The translations under genes and the position numbers were made by a program. The notes below the pieces were generated by a model, which saw nothing but the letters and a program-made list of their open reading frames with translations, searched no databases and had not been told where the DNA came from. A stretch of DNA of 6,292 nt from an uncultured Eubacterium sp. (lineage in GTDB: Bacteria; Bacillota_A; Clostridia; Lachnospirales; Lachnospiraceae), in assembly GCA_948759685.1 (NCBI GenBank), contig CAQBGY010000092.1:1-6292 (forward strand), read 5' to 3'. Shown one piece after another: positions 1 through 4,285 of the stretch; position 1 is the first letter of the stretch, and each line of letters opens with the position of its first letter.

Positions 1-1
1 A

Positions 2-181
2 AGTGCCCTTTCCACATGGCGAAAGAAATATCAAATGAACGGGGGAAGTATTCCAACCAGAGGGCGGGGCAATTATGAATGCGATGAAGCAAAAGAAAAT
101 GCAAGACTCCGCAAAGAATTACGGGATACACAGGATGCACTTGAAATATTAAAAAAAGCCATCGGCATACTGGGAAACTAA
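2..181 (+). CDS. IS3-family transposase OrfA, C-terminal part
   Basis: An open frame of 59 codons runs in from the window edge and stops at TAA 179-181. The tail reads RLRKELRDTQDALEILKKAI, a charged heptad-like helix typical of the leucine-zipper end of IS3 OrfA, which mediates OrfA/OrfAB multimerisation. The N-terminal helix-turn-helix that binds the inverted repeats lies outside the window. Codons TTA AAA AAA GCC (149-160) carry the run used for -1 frameshifting into orfB. The partial state is due to the window edge, not to visible damage. Confidence 0.8.
   Translation, partial: SALSTWRKKYQMNGGSIPTRGRGNYECDEAKENARLRKELRDTQDALEILKKAIGILGN
151..158 (+). promoter_or_regulatory. Programmed -1 frameshift slippery site (A7G) between orfA and orfB
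   Basis: Seven A followed by G, read in the OrfA frame as A AAA AAA G, allow tandem lysine tRNAs to slip back one base. The -1 frame has a TGA at 142-144 and is then open from 145 straight into orfB (…LKK-SHRHTGKLTEAIYIETSK-M…), so a shift here yields an OrfAB fusion, the usual IS3 transposase. The run and frames are seen directly. Use as a recoding site rests on the known IS3 mechanism. I did not identify a stimulatory hairpin. Confidence 0.65.
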
Positions 182-210
182 CAGAAGCTATATATATCGA
201 AACATCAAAA

Positions 211-1095
211 ATGAATAAAAAGATGTGTGGGAATGATGGACGCCGGCTTAATGTTAGCGGTGTGCTGGGATACTTAGGCGTTTCAAGAAGTGGATATAAC
301 AGTTGGAAAAACAGGGTTCCAAGCATCAGGGAGCAGCGAAAAAATAACGTAAAAAATAAAATATGCGATATATATGATGAATCGCATCAGAATTATGGAG
401 CCCCAAAGATTACAGCCATACTCAATAAAAACGGGGAAACCATCAGTGAAAAAACAGTTGGAAATTACATGAGGGAAATGGTATTAAAAGCACAATGGAT
501 AAAGCATTACACCATAACAACCATTGCTCCGGACTTCAGTGAAACATACAAAAATATATTAAAAAAGCAGTTTAACCCAGATACTTCGGATGTGGTATGG
601 TGCTCAGATATTACATATATATGGACTTTTGATGGTTTTGTCTATCTGACAAGCATAATGGATTTATATTCAAGAAAAATCATAGCATGGGAGCTAAGCA
701 GGACTCTGGAGGCAAAATGGATAACCAGGGCAGTGGAAAAAGCTAAGAAAAACAGTCATGTAACCAGCCCGTTGATAATGCATCCGGACCGGGGATGCCA
801 ATATACATCTGTAGATTATATTGATGCTACAGAGGGAATGACACGAAGCTATTCAAAAAAGGGATATCCATGGGATAATGCGTGCATAGAATCATTTCAC
901 TCATTATTAAAAAGAGAATGGATTAGCAGGTTTAAAATAAAGGATTATAAGCATGCATATAAGCTTGTATTTGAATATATCGAAACATTTTATAACACGG
1001 TAAGGATTCATAGTCATTGTAATTACGAATCGCCGAACAAGCATGAGAAAAATTACTGGAAAGAATTGAGGAAACTCGAAATTGAAGCGGCATAA
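211..1095 (+). CDS. IS3-family transposase OrfB (DDE catalytic domain)
   Basis: This 294-residue protein carries out strand cutting and transfer for the insertion sequence. Residues ~1-105 form the IS3 OrfB helical N-terminus (GVSRSGYNSW, then NYGAPKITAIL). The RNase-H-fold core follows, with catalytic D133 (WCSDITYI), D193 (HPDRGCQYTS) and E227 (WDNACIESFHSLLKRE). The last two are separated by 33 residues where the family norm is 35; I believe a clostridial IS3 subgroup shares this. K234, seven residues after E227, fits the usual K/R. There are no internal stops, so the gene looks intact. ATG 211 is the first start in frame and lacks a strong ribosome site, so the functional product is probably the OrfAB fusion made by the shift at 151-158. 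Confidence 0.93.
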   Translation: MNKKMCGNDGRRLNVSGVLGYLGVSRSGYNSWKNRVPSIREQRKNNVKNKICDIYDESHQNYGAPKITAILNKNGETISEKTVGNYMREMVLKAQWIKHYTITTIAPDFSETYKNILKKQFNPDTSDVVWCSDITYIWTFDGFVYLTSIMDLYSRKIIAWELSRTLEAKWITRAVEKAKKNSHVTSPLIMHPDRGCQYTSVDYIDATEGMTRSYSKKGYPWDNACIESFHSLLKREWISRFKIKDYKHAYKLVFEYIETFYNTVRIHSHCNYESPNKHEKNYWKELRKLEIEAA

Positions 1096-1440
1096 TTAAG
1101 AATATTTAAGATAGAGTTCATGTTTAATTTGTACTTTTTCTTGACATAGGACCAGTTCCACCATGTCATCACTTAAATTCAGTTCTGTAAGTCCGGCGTT
1201 TGGACAGCTCCTGTTTTCAGTTACACATAAAAGGTAATCCATGGAAACATCATAAAATTCTGCAAGCTTCAGGATGGATTTGTGGCTTATTTCTTTTTTG
1301 TCATCATTTTCATAGCTGTTGGGGGAGGATTTTAAAATTTCTGTCAGCTCCGCAAGTTCTTCCAGCTTTAAATGCCGCTCTGTCCGTAAGTCTTTGAGCC
1401 GTTCCTGTATGTTTATGCCCTGTTTCATGGTCTTATCCAC
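1096..1440 (-). pseudogene. XRE-family helix-turn-helix repressor, 3' end replaced by IS
   Basis: The 114-residue frame starts GTG 1440 (or ATG 1428, MKQGINIQERL; neither has a strong ribosome site). Residues ~11-72 form an XRE HTH domain: ERLKDLRTERHLKLEELAELT, then SYENDD, ISHKSILKLAEFYDVSMDYLL. This closely resembles repressors of clostridial ICEs, which from memory run to ~140-150 residues with ELNLSDDM followed by a longer C-terminus. Here, after DDMVEL at ~residue 94, the frame enters the IS end and gives about 21 foreign residues to a TAA. The putative recognition helix reads ILKSSPNSYE, with a proline that such helices rarely carry. The DNA-binding half might still fold, but loss of the C-terminus makes normal function doubtful. 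The missing part should lie beyond the IS left end. Confidence 0.8.
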
Positions 1441-1929
1441 TTTTCGGCGGCTTGTTGCCCACCGCCAAATTGATTATACCACACCATTCCGCAAACATGG
1501 AATTTTTTGATTTTTTCATTCTATTCCTGCTATTTCTGATTTAAGGAAATATGGGAATGGGAACAAAAGTGTTCTATGATAGTATCAGTTTATCGATGGA
1601 TTACTCCAATCGCATGAATGGGCTGATGAGATATGTTCCCAAGACGATTTGCCGCCATGAACTGTGAAAGGAATGAAAATTCCTGCCTCAGTGAGCGCAC
1701 CAGAGGGAGCAAAACGCTGTTGGAGGAACCTAGAGCGGGAACGGCATCAGAAAGAACCGGCTGGACTGTACTAAAATATGAATAACATAGTATGCAGACA
1801 GATGGATTACCCTGTCCTGTTTGCATTGACAGGGGCTTAAAGCGGCATGAAAAGACAGGCTCTGACCTGAATGTTTCTGTCGGAAACAGTGCCAAAATGG
1901 TACACAAAATGAAAGAAGAAACCAAACAA
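1441..1929. other. Intergenic region with ATTCC/GGAAT half-sites; no gene recognised
   Basis: Apart from the repressor promoter, this stretch holds six ATTCC/GGAAT pentamers (1486-1490, 1499-1503, 1523-1527, 1554-1558, 1670-1674, 1679-1683). Two pairs form inverted repeats: ATTCC-N8-GGAAT at 1486-1503, and the perfect AGGAAT-GAAA-ATTCCT at 1669-1684. Short frames exist, for example 1633-1785 (50 codons) and 1596-1667 (23 codons), but they lack ribosome sites and resemble nothing I know. The frame of the downstream gene is open from 1792; I regard 1792-1929 as leader rather than coding. A decayed gene here cannot be excluded. Confidence 0.4.
1473..1478 (-). promoter_or_regulatory. Extended -10 promoter for the XRE repressor gene
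   Basis: On the minus strand the sequence reads TGGTATAAT: a consensus -10 TATAAT preceded by TG one base upstream. No good -35 is found 17-18 bases away (TTCCAT is a poor match), as is common for extended -10 promoters. Transcription would begin near 1466, about 26 bases before GTG 1440 or 38 before ATG 1428. The site sits inside a cluster of ATTCC/GGAAT repeats that could be operator DNA. Confidence 0.6.
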
Positions 1930-2256
1930 ATGGAATATGAATTTATGACGGCAGACATGCCGCTGCCATCCTGTATACCATTCCCAAAAGCACTGGCAGG
2001 ACTTCCAATCAGCAATACGGCAAAGGTAATGTATTGCAAGATGCTGGATACCATGTTCACAAAAAAGCTGGAGGACGAGAACCGATGCTTGTTTGTATAT
2101 TTTCCTGTCAGGCAGCTTACCAATGAACTTTCTTGGTGTGAGATGACAGTTAAGCGTTTCCTGAATGAACTGGAAAATGCAGGGCTGATTATGCGGATAA
2201 GGCAGAGGAGATTTGCGGAGCTAAATCACATATACATTCTCATACCAAAAATATAA
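1930..2256 (+). CDS. RepA-N-like winged-helix protein of a mobile element
   Basis: The 108-residue protein begins MEYEFMTADMPLPSCIPFPK, matching the usual start of small replication-initiator-like (RepA N-terminal-like) proteins carried by clostridial conjugative elements. This is recognised from memory of the family. Residues ~26-45 (ISNTAKVMYCKMLDTMF) form the first helices. Residues ~59-90 (PVRQLTNELSWCEMTVKRFLNELENAGLI) form a helix-turn-helix with a recognition helix at ~70-83, followed by a short wing ending IYILIPKI. It probably binds DNA as a regulator or accessory replication factor; its target is unknown. I chose ATG 1930 because family members start with this motif. ATG 1909 and ATG 1792 are in-frame alternatives that would add MKEETKQ or 46 residues. 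No start has a convincing Shine-Dalgarno site. Confidence 0.7.
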   Translation: MEYEFMTADMPLPSCIPFPKALAGLPISNTAKVMYCKMLDTMFTKKLEDENRCLFVYFPVRQLTNELSWCEMTVKRFLNELENAGLIMRIRQRRFAELNHIYILIPKI

Positions 2257-2263
2257 TCATGTA

Positions 2264-2292
2264 TTTCAAAAAGTGGTGAATAGATATATAAT
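2264..2292 (+). promoter_or_regulatory. Probable sigma-70-type promoter of the Dabb gene
   Basis: TTTCAA at 2264-2269 and a consensus TATAAT at 2287-2292 are separated by 17 bases. The -10 is perfect and the -35 weak (3 of 6). The promoter lies just after the stop of the RepA-N-like gene and 38 bases before the GTG start of the Dabb gene, so that gene probably had its own transcript. Confidence 0.45.
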
Positions 2293-2330
2293 AAATCTGA
2301 AGCTAAATCAGGAATTGAGGAGGTGTTTTG

Positions 2331-2614
2331 GTGATAAGACATATATGTATGTTTACATTACAGAAAAACAACAAAGAAATATTGCAGAGTTTTTTGAGAG
2401 AGCTGAAAAGCTTAAAGAATTAGATATAATTAAAAAATTTAATATAGTTAAAAATGCAGAAAAAACGTCAGACTCTAATTATGATATAGCTTTAATTTTC
2501 GACTTCAATACAGTAGAGATGTTGAATGAATACCAGAAATTACCGCAGCATTTGGAATTTGGTGAATTTGTATATTCTGTTAGAGTTGATAAAGCATGTG
2601 ATTATGAATTTTAA
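2331..2614 (+). pseudogene. Dabb (stress-responsive A/B barrel) protein, frameshifted
   Basis: A strong ribosome site GAGGAGG (2317-2323) sits seven bases before GTG 2331. From there the frame reads MIRHICMFTLQKNNKEIL, a typical Dabb first strand and helix, but stops at TAG 2421-2423. One frame back, the sequence continues as a good Dabb protein: RNIAEFFERAEKLKELDIIK, then SNYDIALIFDFNTVEMLNEY, QKLPQHLEFGEFVYSVRVDK, ending in DYEF and TAA 2612-2614. A single missing base in or near the A-rich stretch 2360-2380 would restore a ~95-residue protein, the normal Dabb length. These are small dimeric ferredoxin-like barrels of mostly unknown substrate. The poor fit of GAAAAAC to a slippery heptamer argues for mutation or sequencing error rather than recoding. 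A GTG 2273 start for the second frame would give a 113-residue frame but has no ribosome site and a non-family N-terminus. Confidence 0.8.
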
Positions 2615-2622
2615 TTCAATAA

Positions 2623-2871
2623 TTACAAAACCAGATTGTAACGTGGTTTGAAGATTGGAATAATAAAGGACAAGTATTGAAATGGACAATTAAGTGAATA
2701 TTAGAACAAAACCAAACGTTAATTATTGAATGGTACTTCAAATGCAATTATGATGGCAGGGTAGATAGCTTTGATGGTGTTACAATAGCAGATTTTGATA
2801 ATGATATGAAGATATTAAAATTATGTGAATTTCAGTCGAAGGCAGAACACTGCTATCCATATGAATCATGA
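2623..2871 (+). pseudogene. NTF2/SnoaL-like protein, N-terminally truncated with in-frame stop
   Basis: The frame after TAA 2620-2622 reads IVTWFEDWNNKGQVLKWTIK, then TGA 2695-2697, then ILEQNQTLIIEWYFKCNYDG, RVDSFDGVTIADFDNDMKIL and CEFQSKAEHCYPYES, to TGA 2869-2871. This matches the C-terminal two thirds of small NTF2-like (SnoaL-like) proteins, in which WFEDWN, EWYF, FDGV and EFQSK are recurrent blocks. The family is recognised from memory. About 45-50 N-terminal residues are missing, apparently by deletion right after the Dabb gene. The internal TGA sits where an arginine CGA would fit. No start codon or ribosome site remains. The fold is a cone-shaped pocket that binds small hydrophobic molecules; the original substrate is unknown. 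Confidence 0.75.
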
Positions 2872-2925
2872 TACAACTTCATGTTTATTGAGAAGACATA
2901 AATCATTTCAACACAAATATTTTAG

Positions 2926-2957
2926 GCAGTGGCAATATAAAAACGCCGCTGCTTTTT
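2926..2957 (+). terminator. Intrinsic terminator after the Dabb/NTF2-like pair
   Basis: GCAGTGGC (2926-2933) pairs with GCCGCTGC (2945-2952) across an 11-base AT-rich loop, with one G-U pair, and is followed by five T (2953-2957). Its position 55 bases after the last pseudogene fits a terminator for that former transcript. Confidence 0.75.
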
Positions 2958-3155
2958 CATTGTAAAACTAAATATGATTCAGGACAGACAAGACAGTCAG
3001 TTATTGAAAAACTTTCTGTGAAAGTGCATCGTAAACTGGCTTTTCTTTTGCAAAAATTTCCAACAGGGAATTAAGCCTGAAAGAAATGAATTGAATTATA
3101 TTTGGGATTATTATAAGGGGGCAACAAAGGGTATTGTATTAAAATGAGAGTGGAT
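2958..3155 (+). other. Gene-poor stretch with possible decayed coding tail
   Basis: No intact gene is present. One open frame, 2958-3074, includes KYDSGQTRQSVIEKLSVKV and stops at TAA 3072-3074. The next frame over is open from 3022 and reads KPERNELNYIWDYYKGATKG before TGA 3145-3147, only eight bases ahead of a strong terminator. The composition of both looks coding-like, and a frameshift near 3060-3075 would join them. I do not recognise the product, and there is no start or ribosome site, so chance is a real alternative. Confidence 0.25.
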
Positions 3156-3196
3156 ACCGCCGCATATGGATTAATTGTTCATAGCGGCGGTTTTTT
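3156..3196 (+). terminator. Strong intrinsic terminator
   Basis: ACCGCCGC (3156-3163) pairs perfectly with GCGGCGGT (3184-3191), and TATG (3165-3168) pairs with CATA (3180-3183) after one bulged A, giving a 12-bp stem with an 11-base loop and a run of six T (3191-3196). A 20-codon frame (ATG 3144, TGA 3204-3206) lies across the whole hairpin. It has only AAAGGG 12 bases upstream as a possible ribosome site, so I treat it as incidental, although a leader peptide is conceivable. Confidence 0.8.
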
Positions 3197-3215
3197 ATTT
3201 CCATGAAGCAACGAG

Positions 3216-3254
3216 CTAAGTGGACATGCTTGCATGTCATATGGCGGCTGCCGC
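3216..3254 (+). repeat. Palindromic hairpins, REP-like
   Basis: GACATG-CTTG-CATGTC (3223-3238) is a perfect palindromic hairpin with a CUUG tetraloop, flanked by GCTA and TGGC that could extend it through an internal loop. It is followed at once by the GC-rich inverted repeat GCGGC-T-GCCGC (3244-3254). No T-run follows, so termination is unlikely. Similar CATGCTTGCATG hairpins recur between genes in Lachnospiraceae, as far as I remember; copy number cannot be judged from one window. Confidence 0.45.
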
Positions 3255-3260
3255 GAGGCT

Positions 3261-3292
3261 CAAATACCCCGTAGCTTACTGCGGGGTATTTG
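3261..3292. repeat. Perfect 11-bp inverted repeat (hairpin)
   Basis: CAAATACCCCG (3261-3271) and CGGGGTATTTG (3282-3292) are exact inverted copies around a 10-base loop, tagcttactg. There is no T-run on either side, so it is not a classic terminator. It is the third stable structure within 140 bases and belongs to the same structured block. It may be a repeat element or an mRNA-end stabiliser. Confidence 0.55.
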
Positions 3293-3318
3293 ACTGAAAA
3301 TAAACGTGTATTCATAGT
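3290..3318 (+). promoter_or_regulatory. Possible sigma-70-type promoter upstream of the LytTR operon
   Basis: TTGACT (3290-3295, 5 of 6) and CATAGT (3313-3318, 4 of 6) are 17 bases apart. An alternative -10, TATATT or TATTAT, lies at 3321-3328 with poor spacing. It overlaps the end of the 3261-3292 hairpin and would give a ~260-base leader before the regulator gene. Weak evidence. Confidence 0.3.
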
Positions 3319-3368
3319 GTTATATTATACTTCTGGTTTTTGTAGAAATGGTTAATATTGGATAAAAA

Positions 3369-3482
3369 ATGAAAAACTTTAGAATAGTCAAGAATTTTTT
3401 AAAGAAAGTTTTTCCTTTCGTTCCCGAAAAGCAGGCGATTCATTCCATACACCCGAAAAACGGATTTTTTTTGTCGATATAA
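3369..3482 (+). CDS. Possible 37-residue cationic peptide
   Basis: ATG 3369 opens a 37-codon frame ending TAA 3480-3482, with GGA (3360-3362) six bases upstream as a minimal ribosome site. The product starts MKNFRIVKNFLKKVFPF, a basic amphipathic stretch, and lacks cysteine. AgrC-like kinases often answer to small peptides encoded nearby, so it is worth noting. However, the same DNA carries the paired repeats proposed as a regulator site and a likely -10, and no peptide-processing gene is present. It may be a chance frame. Confidence 0.2.
   Translation: MKNFRIVKNFLKKVFPFVPEKQAIHSIHPKNGFFLSI
3417..3446 (+). promoter_or_regulatory. Candidate LytTR binding site: direct repeat with 22-bp period
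   Basis: TTCGTTCC (3417-3424) and TTCATTCC (3439-3446) are direct repeats with one mismatch and starts exactly 22 bases apart. LytTR regulators typically bind two direct ~9-base repeats spaced two helical turns apart (21-22 bases). A second direct repeat, CCCGAAAA at 3423-3430 and 3452-3459, has a 29-base period. A TATAAA -10 follows at 3478-3483 with no matching -35, as expected of an activator-dependent promoter. The regulator gene begins 135 bases downstream, which suggests autoregulation. The repeats are seen; the binding is inferred. Confidence 0.4.
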
Positions 3483-3483
3483 A
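3478..3483 (+). promoter_or_regulatory. Possible -10 of an activator-dependent promoter for the LytTR operon
   Basis: TATAAA follows the paired repeats by 31 bases and a run of eight T (3465-3472). The position of its -35 (GAAAAA) does not match consensus. Transcription would start near 3490 and leave a ~90-base leader with no gene I can support. Confidence 0.3.
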
Positions 3484-3580
3484 AAGTGTAACGAAGATGA
3501 AATAACTTGAAATTTGATGAAGGTTATTTATGATTTATTACATTTTGTGGATGACTTTATAGAATTTGAGGTGATAGATT

Positions 3581-4285
3581 TTGAACATAGCAGTCGTAGA
3601 TGATGAAAAAGTGATAATGGAGCAGCTTAGTGGGCTGGTCAGAAAGCAGATGCCAGACTGTTATCTGGAATCCTATGCCACAGGGGAGGGGCTGCTTGAG
3701 GCAGTAAAGCGGTTTGACATTGTTTTTCTTGACATACAGATGGATGGCATGGATGGGATTGAGACAGCGAGGAGGCTGCGAAAAAAGCAGGATGACATTG
3801 TCCTGATATTTGTCACAGGCAACAGGGAGTATGTGTTCGATGCCCTTGACCTGTATGCGTTCCATTACTTGTTAAAACCTGTGAATGAAAACAAATTCAG
3901 GGAAGTGTTGGAACGGGCAGCAGGTGAAGTGGAAAAAAAGAAGGAAAAGAGGGGACTCTTTATTAAAAAGAGAAACCTTACGCTTGACCAGGCTGACATT
4001 CTGTATATTGAAAGCAGGGCAAAAAAGGTGGAAATCCATATTGCCAGGCCGAAGGATATCATAGAAATCTATGCAACAATGGAAGAACTCGAGGGGCAGC
4101 TTGGGGAAGATTTTTACCGCTGCCACCGTGCGTATATTGTCAACATGGCCCATATCATGGAATATGACAATGACAGTATAACCATTACAAATGGAGATAA
4201 GATTTATCTGACAAAGAAGAAGTATGGAGATTTTGTAAAAGCGTATATGTGGTACCTGCAGAATGGAGGGATACCCGGTGTATAA
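3581..4285 (+). CDS. LytTR-family response regulator
   Basis: This 234-residue cytoplasmic transcription factor belongs to the AgrA/LytR type. The receiver domain spans ~1-115: acidic pair D7-D8 (VVDDE), phosphoacceptor D51 (VFLDIQMDGMDGIE), T79 (FVTGN) and K99 (YLLKPV). A LytTR DNA-binding domain spans ~124-225: GLFIKKRNLTLDQADILYIE, EIYATMEEL, FYRCHRAYIVNM and YLTKKKYGDF. The start is TTG 3581: the in-frame TAG at 3575-3577 rules out anything upstream, and GAGGTGAT (3568-3575), an extended match to the 16S anti-Shine-Dalgarno, stands five bases away. A strong ribosome site with a weak start codon may tune its level. The stop overlaps the kinase start, so the pair is co-translated. All key residues are present and the gene looks functional. 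Confidence 0.95.
   Translation: MNIAVVDDEKVIMEQLSGLVRKQMPDCYLESYATGEGLLEAVKRFDIVFLDIQMDGMDGIETARRLRKKQDDIVLIFVTGNREYVFDALDLYAFHYLLKPVNENKFREVLERAAGEVEKKKEKRGLFIKKRNLTLDQADILYIESRAKKVEIHIARPKDIIEIYATMEELEGQLGEDFYRCHRAYIVNMAHIMEYDNDSITITNGDKIYLTKKKYGDFVKAYMWYLQNGGIPGV

Larger units (their letters stand above)
1..1160 (+). mobile_element. IS3-family insertion sequence, right part (left end outside window)
   Basis: The segment holds the orfA tail, a -1 slippery site and a full orfB in the order and frame relation expected of IS3-family elements. The right end is placed at about 1160. There the sequence ttgacataggaccagttcca ends in CA, as IS3 elements do, and directly abuts the interior of an XRE repressor gene on the other strand. 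The boundary could be a few bases either way (a second CA lies at 1162-1163). The left inverted repeat and target duplication cannot be checked because the element starts before the window. The CA end and the gene disruption are seen; the exact end is inferred. Confidence 0.85.

Noticed and set aside
1561..1574. LexA-like box GAAC-AAAAGT-GTTC
   Set aside because: The arms match a Firmicutes SOS box, but the spacer is six bases rather than four, and no damage-response gene follows.
1590..2123. Minus-strand 177-residue frame
   Set aside because: It is the reverse shadow of the RepA-N-like gene and its leader, with no family features or ribosome site.
2361..2372. Programmed frameshift in the Dabb gene at GAAAAAC
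   Set aside because: The first base breaks the X XXY YYZ pattern, and Dabb genes are not known to use recoding.
2695..2697. TGA as a recoded sense codon (stop reassignment or selenocysteine)
   Set aside because: The regulator and kinase contain no in-frame TGA and use TGG for tryptophan, the gene also lacks its N-terminus, and no selenocysteine hairpin is evident, so nonsense mutation is simpler.
3156..3292. CRISPR array or tandem repeat
   Set aside because: The repeated look comes from three different inverted repeats; there are no regularly spaced identical units.
3452..3472. Terminator at CCG-AAAAA-CGG followed by eight T
   Set aside because: The stem is only three base pairs, too weak without additional structure.
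3517..3603. 28-codon frame overlapping the regulator start (MKVIYDLLHFVDDF...)
   Set aside because: It has no ribosome site, and its 3' part covers the regulator's own Shine-Dalgarno sequence; probably chance.
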